From: Anaerolineae bacterium
GTDB taxonomy: Bacteria > Chloroflexota > Anaerolineae > Anaerolineales > Villigracilaceae
NCBI GenBank assembly: GCA_018645405.1
Contig: JABGOQ010000099.1
Coordinates: 16,650-80,649, forward strand
Direction: 5' to 3'
Length of the DNA: 64,000 nucleotides
The notes below the pieces were generated by a model. It made no database searches. It saw only the letters and a list, made by a program, of their open reading frames with translations, and was not told where the DNA came from. Made by a program: the position numbers and the translations under genes. This document shows, in pieces, positions 16,959 through 25,355 of this stretch; the stretch's first letter is position 1, and each line of letters starts with the position of its first letter.

Positions 16959-17068
16959 GGTGGTTGAGTAGCTCGAAGCAGCGAAGAGCGTATCGAAACC
17001 ACGTGCGTAGTTATTTATACGCACTTGTTGGTTTCGATACGCCGAAAAACATCGGCTACTCAACCAAC
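16959..17068. repeat. Three-tier fold-back intergenic repeat
   Basis: Nested inverted arms: an outer 12 bp (tggttgagtagc at 16961-16972 with 17055-17066), a middle 13 bp (gcgtatcgaaacc at 16988-17000 with 17030-17042) and an inner 7 bp (gtgcgta at 17003-17009 with 17018-17024). A shortened relative is at 6593-6650. No ORF is supported in it. Confidence 0.8.
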
Positions 17069-17177
17069 GAGCACTTCTTTTATCAAACTATCAGGCAATT
17101 AGAATGTAGGGAAGGTTTATAGAATTCACTAATTCTTTATGATATGCTCTTATCAGAAGTTGATAAGGAGATAAATT

Positions 17178-17408
17178 ATGAAACTCTCAACAGAGGAAAC
17201 TCAATTCTTAAAAATCTTGGCCGATGGGCGCAAAAAAACATATGTACATATTATAAAGGGATTCGGTCAACCCCTGACACCTATGGCACCAACTTTCACC
17301 AATCGAATCGCAAAGCCTTTGCTCAAAAGTAAACTCATCAAAAAGGCTGGGGTTTTGAGAGATGGTTACAAAATTACGGATAAAGGACTTGCAACTCTAA
17401 AAGAATAA
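17178..17408 (+). CDS. Small winged-helix-like protein
   Basis: A 76-residue basic protein preceded by a clear AAGGAG site eight bases before its ATG. The C-terminal half (KPLLKSKLIKKAGVL, then GYKITDKGLATLKE) has the helix-turn-wing-helix pattern and the YxITxKGxxxL ending seen in winged-helix transcription regulators and restriction-type DNA-binding domains. It may bind DNA but is too short for a confident family call. It is a single-gene unit between a repeat and a convergent capsule gene. The target is unknown. Confidence 0.6.
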   Translation: MKLSTEETQFLKILADGRKKTYVHIIKGFGQPLTPMAPTFTNRIAKPLLKSKLIKKAGVLRDGYKITDKGLATLKE

Positions 17409-17426
17409 ACTGTCTTTAACAACTTT

Positions 17427-19043
17427 TTACGCCAAATTTTCTTTCAATAGGAAATCCCCATTATCCAGCACCCCATCCAAAATCGTTTTAATAGTGGGGG
17501 AGTTTTCAGGCGATAATTTCTCTAAATCAAAATCCTGCAAAAGCGCATGAGATGTGCGTACGCCTGTTTCTAAGTATTCTCCAAAAGGCAGCGAAGAGAA
17601 ATAGAGTTGATAATATAAAAATCGGCGAGCGTTGCGTTTGAACTCAGCGGGAACTTCAATACTTTCTGCATTCAACATTTCTTCAAGTTTCTCCCCATAC
17701 GCCCCCATGCTTTGCGGAAAGAAAACGGTTGGGTATTGCGTGAAGCGCGCCTTCCCCGCACAGAGTACAGGCTCTCCCATAATAGAGGCTTCCATACCGA
17801 TGGTTGAGTTGTAGATCATGGTGAATTTCGCGCGCTGGATTAATTCATAAGAGCTGAGAGTCTCGTGTGGTGGGACGAAGATGACGTTCGGCTCGTCGGC
17901 GGCGTGGCGGTCGGCGACCCAATTTGCCACCGTCTCAAGGCTGGCTTTGCGCAAGCGCATCTCGTCGGGGTGTGCGCGGATTATGAAGAGCGTTTCTCGA
18001 TGCTTCTTGATAACATCCAAGACTGCATCGAGCCAGGTGAACATATCTTCAAAAACGGTGTTGGCGTGCGGCTGGCTGGTATCAAAGATGACATTGGTAA
18101 AGATCGGCACGATCTGCTTGAAGGTCGCTGCTTTTGCCAGAAACTCTTCGCCCAAACCTTTCATATTTTCCCAAAACTTCATCCCGGCCATTGTGAAATC
18201 GCCCTGAAAACGCTTGGAGAGATATTCGTCCAGACGGGCGTTTTGGGCATCGTTTAATTCAAATTCATCTGGGATGTGGAGAGGGTACGCGGTTGCTTCG
18301 CCTTCGGTGAAGAAAACAGTTTTTGGACGCAAGCCAACTTCGTGCGTGAGCGTGCGTATCCCGTGCTTGCGTGCCACGAATTTGGCAGTTGCTTCGGGAT
18401 ACATCTGACCGTTAAAAACAACCATAGCTCGAGGCTTTGACCGTTTAATTAACGCTTCAAATTCCTGAGCAATATTCCACGCTGAGCGGATATATTCACG
18501 GAGTAAGTAACGTGTCGGGTTATCATCGTTGAGATGATGACGACGCAGAATCCAACGTAAGCCCGGCAGACAGAGTTGCCCTAGCGGTATCTCGTTGAAT
18601 TCGAAATCCATTAATTCGGGGAGTGTCAAGTTGAATAACGAGCGATCCAGTTTTTCATCCGCATTAAAAGAGAAGGTTTTTACATCCGCGCCGGTGTAGA
18701 GCGTCTTGGATTGGTAGACACAGGATGCGCAGGGCGGCTTTTGCTTGACGTTGTCGCGATTGGTACCAAGCACGCAGTGGGTCATCCCGGCGTTGCAGGC
18801 AAAAAACTGGACGGGGATGCCCTGCAAACGAAAAGCCCAGGAGGTGAGCAGATGAAATGCGCTGTTCCACGAGAGATCATCGACGCCGGAGGAAGCCTTG
18901 AAAAAAATGACGGGCGCGCCCTCAGCAGCGGGAACGGCTTTGGCAACACGGCGTGCCATCTTCCAAATTTGGAGGTTGTTTAGATGGCGGGTGAGGCGCC
19001 GTTGAATATTTTGTATGTAGAATTCGGTAAGGCGATTTTTCAT
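17427..19043 (-). CDS. Capsule/surface polysaccharide biosynthesis protein, GT-B-like
   Basis: A 538-residue soluble protein. The C-terminal half (FIIRAHPDEMRLRK, then ETLSSYELIQRAKFTMIYNS and GMEASIMGEPVL) matches the nucleotide-binding half of capsule polysaccharide transferases of the KpsC/CDP-glycerol-transferase type, where the HPxE-like and S.xxEA motifs contact the donor. The N-terminal part includes CNAGMTHC and PPCASCVYQS, a cysteine group that could hold metal and is not usual in that superfamily. It lacks membrane segments. It probably adds a sugar or sugar acid to a capsule-like chain. It forms the last gene of the proximal glycan block after a terminator and so likely has its own promoter. 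Confidence 0.72.
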   Translation of the reverse strand: MKNRLTEFYIQNIQRRLTRHLNNLQIWKMARRVAKAVPAAEGAPVIFFKASSGVDDLSWNSAFHLLTSWAFRLQGIPVQFFACNAGMTHCVLGTNRDNVKQKPPCASCVYQSKTLYTGADVKTFSFNADEKLDRSLFNLTLPELMDFEFNEIPLGQLCLPGLRWILRRHHLNDDNPTRYLLREYIRSAWNIAQEFEALIKRSKPRAMVVFNGQMYPEATAKFVARKHGIRTLTHEVGLRPKTVFFTEGEATAYPLHIPDEFELNDAQNARLDEYLSKRFQGDFTMAGMKFWENMKGLGEEFLAKAATFKQIVPIFTNVIFDTSQPHANTVFEDMFTWLDAVLDVIKKHRETLFIIRAHPDEMRLRKASLETVANWVADRHAADEPNVIFVPPHETLSSYELIQRAKFTMIYNSTIGMEASIMGEPVLCAGKARFTQYPTVFFPQSMGAYGEKLEEMLNAESIEVPAEFKRNARRFLYYQLYFSSLPFGEYLETGVRTSHALLQDFDLEKLSPENSPTIKTILDGVLDNGDFLLKENLA

Positions 19044-19084
19044 AGACTGGAATTTTACTCTATCCCCTTCATTTTGTTTTGAAT

Positions 19085-19113
19085 AAAAAGGGCAGATACA
19101 ACAATCTGCCCTT
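19085..19113 (-). terminator. Rho-independent terminator
   Basis: The 10-bp stem aagggcagat/atctgccctt (19088-19097 with 19104-19113) has a 6-base loop and is followed on the minus strand by a T-run. It would end transcripts arriving from the genes at 19274 and above. The rest of 19044-19273 shows no gene. Confidence 0.75.
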
Positions 19114-19273
19114 GGTTGCTTTTCTTAACCAAAAATTCATTGGATAGGTTTTCTCAGTTCCTCCTCGGAGATGGGAAGAGGATGGAGATCGTGGGGAGGT
19201 AAGAGATAAATAATTTTCAACAATTGTCATAATGACCCTGCTAAAATGCACTGCGATTCGAAGAAGAACAAAT

Positions 19274-19585
19274 TCACTTACGAATAAGTTTTTTTATGAC
19301 GCTAGCTAGAAAAGAGAAAGGTTGGCGGTCTTCTTCTCCATATTTCGACAGCCAGGAAGCTGCTTCACTTCTAAAGTGCTGTCTCTGCCAATATGTCGTC
19401 GCATTTGTGTACATTACCAAGGCTGCTAAGATCCCCCCTACTAGCCAACTCGGTGAGCCATCACCTCCTACAAAACCAATTAAGCTACCACTGATAAAAC
19501 CGTAAATACCTAATAACCGGCTAATCCATTTCTTCGGATCAAGGCCAATAAATATTACAAAATTTATAGGTATCAATGTGTCCAT
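19274..19585 (-). CDS. Small hypothetical membrane protein
   Basis: A 103-residue protein supported by a strong GGAGGAAG ribosome site seven bases before the ATG. It has two or three hydrophobic stretches (about 5-14, 22-40, 46-60), with a glycine-rich turn GFVGGDGSPSW between two of them, and a basic soluble tail. No family was recognised. It lies between a sulfotransferase and a capsule-type gene in the same direction, but the 160-base gaps on both sides leave open whether it belongs to the glycan locus. The 164 bases upstream hold no gene. Confidence 0.6.
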   Translation of the reverse strand: MDTLIPINFVIFIGLDPKKWISRLLGIYGFISGSLIGFVGGDGSPSWLVGGILAALVMYTNATTYWQRQHFRSEAASWLSKYGEEDRQPFSFLASVIKKLIRK

Positions 19586-19749
19586 AATTTACTTCCTCCA
19601 TCATAAAAAAATGGTGCACCATAGTGTCTCGTCGGATCTGTATAATTTATGGGGTTCTTTTGGATGTATGAGTATCTATTCCAGCTTTGGGAGTTGGCTG
19701 GGTTGGGTATGGTTGTATCCATTTGCGTGAAGTGGTTATGAGAAGTTCT

Positions 19750-20604
19750 TTACCAATCGTTACTTTCTTCGTATCCCAATCTCTCTAACAAATCCCCACT
19801 GATTTCCTTGAAAAGAGCTTTATTCTTTTCGCTGAAATGCTCATGCCATCCCCCCGTCTTCCCCGAACGGAAGGTGTGACTCTTCTTTGGATTGATCGCT
19901 TCAATGAGTATCCCCAGCGCCTTATCTCTCGGCGTTGGAATTTTATACCCCGTTTTCTCAACTTCATCGAGCATAGCAAGGAGCGTCTCGTTTCGATTAT
20001 TAATCAAATCCTCAAAGCGGATGCACATCACCTGCAGCTGGTCGAGCCACTCAAAAACACCTTCATAACGCTGGCGCACGCTAACCATCTTTAGCTCATC
20101 TTGGTCGATACCCGTGATGGCGATTTTAAGCCGTGCATCAAAATCGGGCAGGGATTGATAGTATGCGTGCATCCCATGCTCTTTGTGCATATCAGTTGCA
20201 AAAAAAACTTGCGAAACGAGCATATCGCGTGGATCACGGTAGATGAAATAGTTTACACGCCCCTTGCGGCATAAAATTGCCAGATTCTCAGGAGAAGCCT
20301 CGACATAACCCCATCCGATAACAGAAGGATAGATGCTCATTAAATCTGTCCCGATTTCCCTGGCAGACCTACGTCCACCCTCTTTGCGGATGGTACGAAC
20401 TGGTTCTGACGCCGTGTAAGCATAGGGCATGATCTTCGTAAACCCATTTAAAATTTGGAGCAGGAGATGCGATCCGCTTTTGGGTTTGGAGTTGCCAAAA
20501 ATCGGAGGAGCATCTCCAAAAGACAATCTCCGCCAACGCAAAATAGCCTGAGCATATTTGCCCGGCTCACGGAGTTTTTTGCGGAGTTGATTTTGGATAG
20601 ACAT
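19750..20604 (-). CDS. PAPS-dependent sulfotransferase (second copy)
   Basis: A 284-residue paralog of the enzyme at 14856-15755. The 5'-phosphosulfate loop is SKPKSGSHLLLQIL (P41-S45), the 3'-phosphate site is IYRDPRDMLVSQ (R123, S131), and the tail SHTFRSGKTGGWHEHF keeps the RkGxxGxW element. Both copies end in YEE..DW. Identity is concentrated at the PAPS site and the C-terminus while the acceptor-binding middle differs, consistent with distinct positions or sugars being sulfated. It follows the NeuB gene after an intergenic repeat and should act in the cytoplasm. Confidence 0.87.
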   Translation of the reverse strand: MSIQNQLRKKLREPGKYAQAILRWRRLSFGDAPPIFGNSKPKSGSHLLLQILNGFTKIMPYAYTASEPVRTIRKEGGRRSAREIGTDLMSIYPSVIGWGYVEASPENLAILCRKGRVNYFIYRDPRDMLVSQVFFATDMHKEHGMHAYYQSLPDFDARLKIAITGIDQDELKMVSVRQRYEGVFEWLDQLQVMCIRFEDLINNRNETLLAMLDEVEKTGYKIPTPRDKALGILIEAINPKKSHTFRSGKTGGWHEHFSEKNKALFKEISGDLLERLGYEESNDW

Positions 20605-20611
20605 AAAAAAG

Positions 20612-20690
20612 ATTCACCACAGAGAGCACAGAGATTCACAGAGATTTTTTAAGTTTTTCTCAGTGGTCTCTGTACTCTCTGTGGTAGAGT
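20612..20690. repeat. ACCACAGAGA fold-back intergenic repeat
   Basis: A 19-bp near-perfect inverted pair (accacagagagcacagaga at 20616-20634 with 20667-20685, one mismatch) fills the gap between the sulfotransferase and NeuB genes. A related, shorter CATAGAGACACAAAG pair is at 21590-21645. Confidence 0.72.
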
Positions 20691-20698
20691 ACTTAGCT

Positions 20699-21574
20699 TT
20701 ATTTCACGCGGCGAAGTTTCTCGCGTGGTCCCATTTCACTCTCATAAACATGTTTGACGCCGTCTCCAAGTCCCTGCTCGGTAACGCGGATATATTTGAC
20801 CAATTTTCTGAATCCGCCCGGTTCAACAGAAGCAGATTGGTCAGACCCCCACATCGAGCGGTCAACAGTAATATGACGCTCAACCATGCACGCACCCAAA
20901 GCGACAGCAACAGCCGAAGGCACTAAGCCAACTTCATGTCCTGAATAACCAATGGGGATATTGGGAAATTCTTTTTTCAGGGTTTCAATCATCTTCAAAT
21001 TCAATTCATCTGGCGCACAGGGATAAGAAGAAGTCGAGTGCATCATCCCCAGATTCTCTTCGCCAACAACTTCAACGCCTTTGCGAATTTCTTCCATTGT
21101 AGACATACCCGTTGAGATAATAATCGGGCGTCCAGTTTCGCGAACTTTGCGCAAAAGCGGATAATCTGTTAATGAAGCAGAAGGCAATTTATAAGCGTGG
21201 GTGTCAAATTGCTCCATGAAATCTACAGAGCCTTCATCCCAAACCGAGACGAACCAATCAATCCCTTTTTCTTTGCAATAGCGGTCAATTTCGGTGTATT
21301 CTTCCACACCAAATTCCACTTTATAGCGATAATCGAGATAAGTGATATAGCCCCAAGGGGTCTGGCGCATTTTTGATTGCTGGTCTTTTGGGGTGCAAAC
21401 TTCGGGGGTGCGTTTCTGAAATTTGATTGCATCCGCTTTAGCATTTACAGCCGCATCAATCATCTTTTTTGCGAGATCTAAATCGCCGTTATGGTTAATC
21501 CCAATTTCACCGATGATATAGGCGGGGTATCCATCGCCTACTAATTTGTTGCCAATTTTTATTTCACGTTTCAT
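20699..21574 (-). CDS. neuB: NeuB-family nonulosonate synthase lacking SAF domain
   Basis: A 291-residue TIM-barrel protein of the NeuB family, which condenses phosphoenolpyruvate with a hexosamine-type sugar to form a 9-carbon (or 8-carbon) 2-keto acid. Family motifs are clear: IGEIGINHNGD at the N-terminus, DAIKFQKRT, KLPSASLTDYPLL, IISTGMSTMEEI, and IPIGYSGHE. Usual NeuB, LegI and PseI proteins are about 335-350 residues with a C-terminal SAF (antifreeze-like) domain; this one stops at the end of the barrel, so that domain is missing. The next gene is a CMP-acid synthetase-HAD fusion, which fits a nonulosonate pathway. The exact product (Neu5Ac, legionaminate, Kdn or other) is not readable. 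Confidence 0.88.
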   Translation of the reverse strand: MKREIKIGNKLVGDGYPAYIIGEIGINHNGDLDLAKKMIDAAVNAKADAIKFQKRTPEVCTPKDQQSKMRQTPWGYITYLDYRYKVEFGVEEYTEIDRYCKEKGIDWFVSVWDEGSVDFMEQFDTHAYKLPSASLTDYPLLRKVRETGRPIIISTGMSTMEEIRKGVEVVGEENLGMMHSTSSYPCAPDELNLKMIETLKKEFPNIPIGYSGHEVGLVPSAVAVALGACMVERHITVDRSMWGSDQSASVEPGGFRKLVKYIRVTEQGLGDGVKHVYESEMGPREKLRRVK

Positions 21575-21589
21575 TTTTTTACTCCTTTT

Positions 21590-21645
21590 TTTTCACCATA
21601 GAGACACAAAGGAATTCTCTGTGTTCTTCGTGTCTTTGTGGTTAA
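21590..21645. repeat. Short fold-back intergenic repeat (AGAGACACAAAG family)
   Basis: Imperfect inverted arms tcaccatagagacacaaagg and cttcgtgtctttgtggttaa lie in the gap between the NeuA-HAD and NeuB genes. Confidence 0.6.
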
Positions 21646-22865
21646 TCTGTTTTTCTGCTCAATATCAAATCACATAATTCCCGCACCGCGCCATAACCAC
21701 CTTTTTTGCTTAGTACAAAATCAGCTTGGGCTAAAACTTCTGGCATAGCATCGGATACGGCGACTCCCCAGCCCACAAGCGGAAAAGCGGGGAGATCGTT
21801 CAAATCGTTGCCGACAAAGATAGTCTGGGACGGATCGAGCTTGCGTTTGGCTTGCTCTCGTTTAAGAATCCCTGTTTTGTCGTCAACACCTTGCACATAA
21901 GGAACGTCCATCTTTTTACAACGAGCCGCCACGACGGGATTTCTCTCTTTCGAGATGACAATTATTTCAATGCCCGCTTTCTTGAGCATGGCGATTCCAA
22001 AACCATCTCCACGGCTGGCGACCACTGATTCGATACCGGTTTCATCTGTCCAGACGCGGTTGTCTGTCAGCACCCCGTCGAAGTCGAGAAAAAGTGCACT
22101 AACGATATCAGGCATAAATCTGCGTGCGTCTCGGGGGGAGACGAAGTCCAAATCGCTGAATTTTACCAGCCATTCGTAACGTGCCCAATCCGAGAGATTA
22201 TCAATATCCACTGTATATTTAGCATCGATGATGAGCGGGAAAATCTTCTCACCCGTCATAGATTTACCTTCCAAAATGGCGCGGGAGCGGATGGCATCGA
22301 TATGCCCTGTTTGCCAAAAAATGGGCGGGAGGCTCTGGCGGGGCGCGTTGAATGGCTCGGCGATGCCATCCACATTGAGCAGATTTTGCATGGCGGCATT
22401 TTCACCATCGGGCAACCGCCACATCTTATGTGGATTTTGCCCCGCAGGCACAACGCCACGCACAGAATCTGCTTCAGGGCTATCAAGCAGGATGCGAATA
22501 GCATCATCCACGCAATCGGTGGGGCGAATCGGCGAAGTAGGGCGCAATTGCACGACCACATCTGGGTGATAATTCTCATTCTCAGCCAGCCATGCGAGGG
22601 CGTGCTCGAAAACGGGCAAGTCGGTGGTGTTATCTTCGGCAAAAACGGAGGGGCGCATAAAGGGCGTTTCCGCACCATATTCACGAGAGACGGCGGCGAT
22701 TTCATCATCATCTGTGCTGACGATGACGCGCGTCACCAGCTCAGATTTTAGCCCGGCTGCAATGCTATAGGCAATCAGCGGGTAGCCCGCAAATTTGCGG
22801 ATGTTTTTACGCGGGATGCCTTTAGAGCCGCCACGCGCGGGGATGATTGCTAAGATTTCTGTCAT
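21642..22865 (-). CDS. neuA: CMP-nonulosonate cytidylyltransferase fused to KdsC-like HAD phosphatase
   Basis: 407 residues from the ATG at 22865. An in-frame extension of 22 codons upstream lies inside an intergenic repeat and is rejected as coding. Residues 1 to ~235 form the cytidylyltransferase: IPARGGSKGIPRKN, then QLRPTSPIRP and the FWQTGHIDAIR segment. Residues ~255-407 form a HAD domain with LFLDFDGVLTDN (nucleophile D261, D263), VISKERN and FVGNDLNDLPAF, the KdsC type. The protein would activate the acid with CTP and may dephosphorylate a 9-phosphate precursor. The same domain order occurs in animal CMAS enzymes. Neighbours are NeuB and a PtmA-like SDR. Confidence 0.9.
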   Translation of the reverse strand: MTEILAIIPARGGSKGIPRKNIRKFAGYPLIAYSIAAGLKSELVTRVIVSTDDDEIAAVSREYGAETPFMRPSVFAEDNTTDLPVFEHALAWLAENENYHPDVVVQLRPTSPIRPTDCVDDAIRILLDSPEADSVRGVVPAGQNPHKMWRLPDGENAAMQNLLNVDGIAEPFNAPRQSLPPIFWQTGHIDAIRSRAILEGKSMTGEKIFPLIIDAKYTVDIDNLSDWARYEWLVKFSDLDFVSPRDARRFMPDIVSALFLDFDGVLTDNRVWTDETGIESVVASRGDGFGIAMLKKAGIEIIVISKERNPVVAARCKKMDVPYVQGVDDKTGILKREQAKRKLDPSQTIFVGNDLNDLPAFPLVGWGVAVSDAMPEVLAQADFVLSKKGGYGAVRELCDLILSRKTD

Positions 22866-22867
22866 TT

Positions 22868-22972
22868 TTTTGTCCACGAATGCACACGAAGAAACACTAA
22901 GGTTTAAAGCGACGCTTTGCGTCGCGCACAAAAAAACTTCGTGCCTTTCGTGTTTCTTCGTGGATAATTATC
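22868..22972. repeat. TCCACGAA fold-back repeat with GC-rich centre
   Basis: Outer arms tccacgaa (22873-22880) and ttcgtgga (22957-22964) carry CACGAAGAAACAC-type extensions. The centre forms gcgacg-ctttg-cgtcgc (22909-22925). The element spans the whole gap between the SDR and NeuA-HAD genes. Confidence 0.72.
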
Positions 22973-23797
22973 TTACCAAGCCGTCCAGCCGCCATCGACG
23001 ACCACGTTTGAGCCGGTCATATAGGATGATGCGGCCGAGGCTAGATAAAGAAGTGCGCCGTTCATTTCGTCTAGTTTTGCCATGCGTCCCATGATCGTTT
23101 TTGCGGCATAGTTTTTCGTAAACGTTTCGTCATGGTCGTTATACACGCCGCCGGGGGTGAGCGTATTCACGCGAATATCGGTCTCGGCGTAGTATGCCGC
23201 CAGATATTTTGTGAAGCCCATCACGCCCGCTTTTGTGGTCGTATAATACACCGGTTTAAACGCCACGCGCTTTCCATCTTTGAGATATATGCGCTGGTCG
23301 GGTCCGTTCAATCCGTAAGTCGAGCAGATATTGATGATGCTCCCTTTTCCTTGCTCTACCATCGGTTTTACGCAGGCTTGCGTCACCAAAAACATGCCGG
23401 TTAAGTTTACGTTTAGGGCATCATTCCATTGGTCAAGGGGATAATCTTCAAATGCGCCAGGGGCGATGCCTTTCTCTGCCGCGCTTGCGTCAAATTTGGG
23501 ATCAAGAGCTGCACTGTTGACAAGGATGTCGAGACTCCCAAACTTTTTAAGCGTCTCAGACACCATCTCTTCGGCAGACTCTTTTCGGGTCACATCTAGC
23601 CCGAAACTTGCTGATTGATAGTCAGCATCTGCCAACCCCTGAGCAATTTTCTGAGCCGCGACTTCATCAATATCTGCGACTACGACATTCGCGCCCGCTT
23701 CAGCGAGAGTGCGCGAGAATTCCGCACCCAATAAACCAGAGCCGCCTGTCACGATGGCGGTTTTTCCTGTTAAATCAAATTTTTCTTGGATGGTCAT
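22973..23797 (-). CDS. SDR family oxidoreductase, PtmA-like
   Basis: A 274-residue classical SDR with VTGGSGLLGAEF (glycine motif near residues 18-26), a DIDE acidic pair after beta 2 indicating NAD preference, NSAA, the active-site Ser in ICSTYG, and Y-TTT-K catalytic residues. The insertion around NGPDQRIYLKDGKR and the RVNTLTPGGV segment resemble PtmA of the Campylobacter flagellin-glycan locus, which is also next to NeuA- and NeuB-type genes. It likely oxidises or reduces a sugar intermediate of the nonulosonate. The gene is three bases from the GT-C gene upstream, so it is co-transcribed. Confidence 0.83.
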   Translation of the reverse strand: MTIQEKFDLTGKTAIVTGGSGLLGAEFSRTLAEAGANVVVADIDEVAAQKIAQGLADADYQSASFGLDVTRKESAEEMVSETLKKFGSLDILVNSAALDPKFDASAAEKGIAPGAFEDYPLDQWNDALNVNLTGMFLVTQACVKPMVEQGKGSIINICSTYGLNGPDQRIYLKDGKRVAFKPVYYTTTKAGVMGFTKYLAAYYAETDIRVNTLTPGGVYNDHDETFTKNYAAKTIMGRMAKLDEMNGALLYLASAASSYMTGSNVVVDGGWTAW

Positions 23798-23799
23798 AA

Positions 23800-25251
23800 T
23801 TATTCCTGTGAGTTCTTGATATTATTGTACTTTCCTTGCAAGAAAAAATAGAGGAAAGTGCTTGAAAAGAAAATGGTGAGAAGTGCCGTTGAGTTTCGAG
23901 AAAGATAGATTGGCTTTACTTGGTTAAATTCATAAGGGTAAAGCGTAGACCAATAGGCGAGGGAGAGCATGATGATGAAGAGGGTGTAAATCGCTCTTCT
24001 CTTGGCAGAAGCGGGGCGAGGTAAATTATAAAGTAAGAGCATCATTGGAACGACAAGAATGGTGAGTTTATAATCGAAGCTCGCGGCGGGAATCATCAAT
24101 GCGCCGATGGTGACTATCAAAAAAAGATAAGGGTTGAAGCCTTTTTGATTTTTTTTATAAAAATGAAAAATTATTGCAAGAATAATACCAATAAATAGAA
24201 TAAGAAAATTTTTCTCGATTAATCCTGCATATTTTGTGGAGATTATCTGCGCTTCTTCGCTGAGAAAATAGCTGAACCCTGAAATGGATAAATCTTCGTA
24301 TCTGGAGCTTTGCATATTGGCTCTTTTGAAAATTTGCTCCATAAAATCAGAAAAAAGTTTGTTGCCTAACACAAAAAGAAGGGAGAAATTGAGCATGGCT
24401 AAAGCTATAAATCTTTTAAGGTTGTTTTTTATATCTCGCCAATCTCGCACGAGCATGATGATAAAAATAATTGGATAGAGCTTTAATTGCACCCCTATTA
24501 TAAAAAAAATATAGGCAAAATAGCGGTATTTATGTTGATAATGATAAATATAGATGGCTAAAAGTATAAAAAAGAAAGCAATTACGTTAAATTGCCCGCG
24601 CTCTAATTCAAATTGAAATCCGTAAGAAAAAAGTCCAACCACGCCCAAAAGCGCAAGAATACCATATTCTTTTTTGCGCAAAAAATATAAGGGAAGCCAA
24701 AAAACCGAGACCGCATAACTCAAAATCGTAATTAGCGTCAAAACTTTATAATAGGTGGGATAGCCCAAAATAATAAAGGGTGTAAAAAGAGCCAGCGCAA
24801 AAGGCGTATAAGGGACAATGCCATCGGCGTAGGGTGAAACGCCATCGGTTAGCCAAGTGTTGATATGGCTCACCGTCATTTCTACATCAAATCCGATATA
24901 AGGTGTCCAGGCATTGGGGATATATTTTTGAAAATACTGAATATGGGTTTCAGTAAGAAAAATCGGGGAGATGAAGAAGAGAATATATAGAAGCAAAAAA
25001 GTTGTAATGAGCCAAAAAATCATGGGTATTTCTAAAATTTTGCCAAATATATTGCTAAATTCTTTTTTCTCTGATTTTATTGTCTGCAATCCTACGCCAA
25101 TAATGATGAAGGCTATGCCAATTTCTATGCTCAAAATTTGTGCGGCACCAAATATATTTCCAGCTTGCCCTGCGCCAAAAGAATCAGAAAATAAAGGGAA
25201 AAGGATAAAAAATATGCCGAGGGCTAGAAAAATCAGCGTGCTTTTCTTCAT
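23800..25251 (-). CDS. GT87-like (DUF2029) membrane glycosyltransferase
   Basis: A 483-residue polytopic protein with about eleven hydrophobic segments. The first long external loop contains SHINTWLTDGVSPYADGIVPYTPFALA, resembling the 'YxxGxxPY...YPP' loop of polyprenyl-phosphate-mannose-dependent alpha-mannosyltransferases of family GT87/DUF2029. A central FELERGQFNVIAFF segment is also typical of that family. It would add a hexose on the outer membrane face. It is adjacent to the PtmA-like SDR and in the proximal glycan block. The region is AT-rich relative to neighbouring soluble genes. Confidence 0.75.
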   Translation of the reverse strand: MKKSTLIFLALGIFFILFPLFSDSFGAGQAGNIFGAAQILSIEIGIAFIIIGVGLQTIKSEKKEFSNIFGKILEIPMIFWLITTFLLLYILFFISPIFLTETHIQYFQKYIPNAWTPYIGFDVEMTVSHINTWLTDGVSPYADGIVPYTPFALALFTPFIILGYPTYYKVLTLITILSYAVSVFWLPLYFLRKKEYGILALLGVVGLFSYGFQFELERGQFNVIAFFFILLAIYIYHYQHKYRYFAYIFFIIGVQLKLYPIIFIIMLVRDWRDIKNNLKRFIALAMLNFSLLFVLGNKLFSDFMEQIFKRANMQSSRYEDLSISGFSYFLSEEAQIISTKYAGLIEKNFLILFIGIILAIIFHFYKKNQKGFNPYLFLIVTIGALMIPAASFDYKLTILVVPMMLLLYNLPRPASAKRRAIYTLFIIMLSLAYWSTLYPYEFNQVKPIYLSRNSTALLTIFFSSTFLYFFLQGKYNNIKNSQE

Positions 25252-25355
25252 TTAAAAACCTATTTGCTGGGATGAGATGCACCGCGTCGCGCATGGTTTG
25301 GGCTTGTGTGCTGTGACCCAAATATTTACGCAGAGAGAATCTTTGTCGCGCGCCC

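Noticed and set aside
17144..17332. Alternative 62-codon frame overlapping the small winged-helix-like gene
   Set aside because: It lacks a ribosome site, whereas the frame from 17178 has AAGGAG and a helix-wing ending.
22866..22931. N-terminal extension of the NeuA-HAD protein
   Set aside because: These 22 codons fall inside an inverted intergenic repeat and precede the typical family start MTEILAIIPARGGS.
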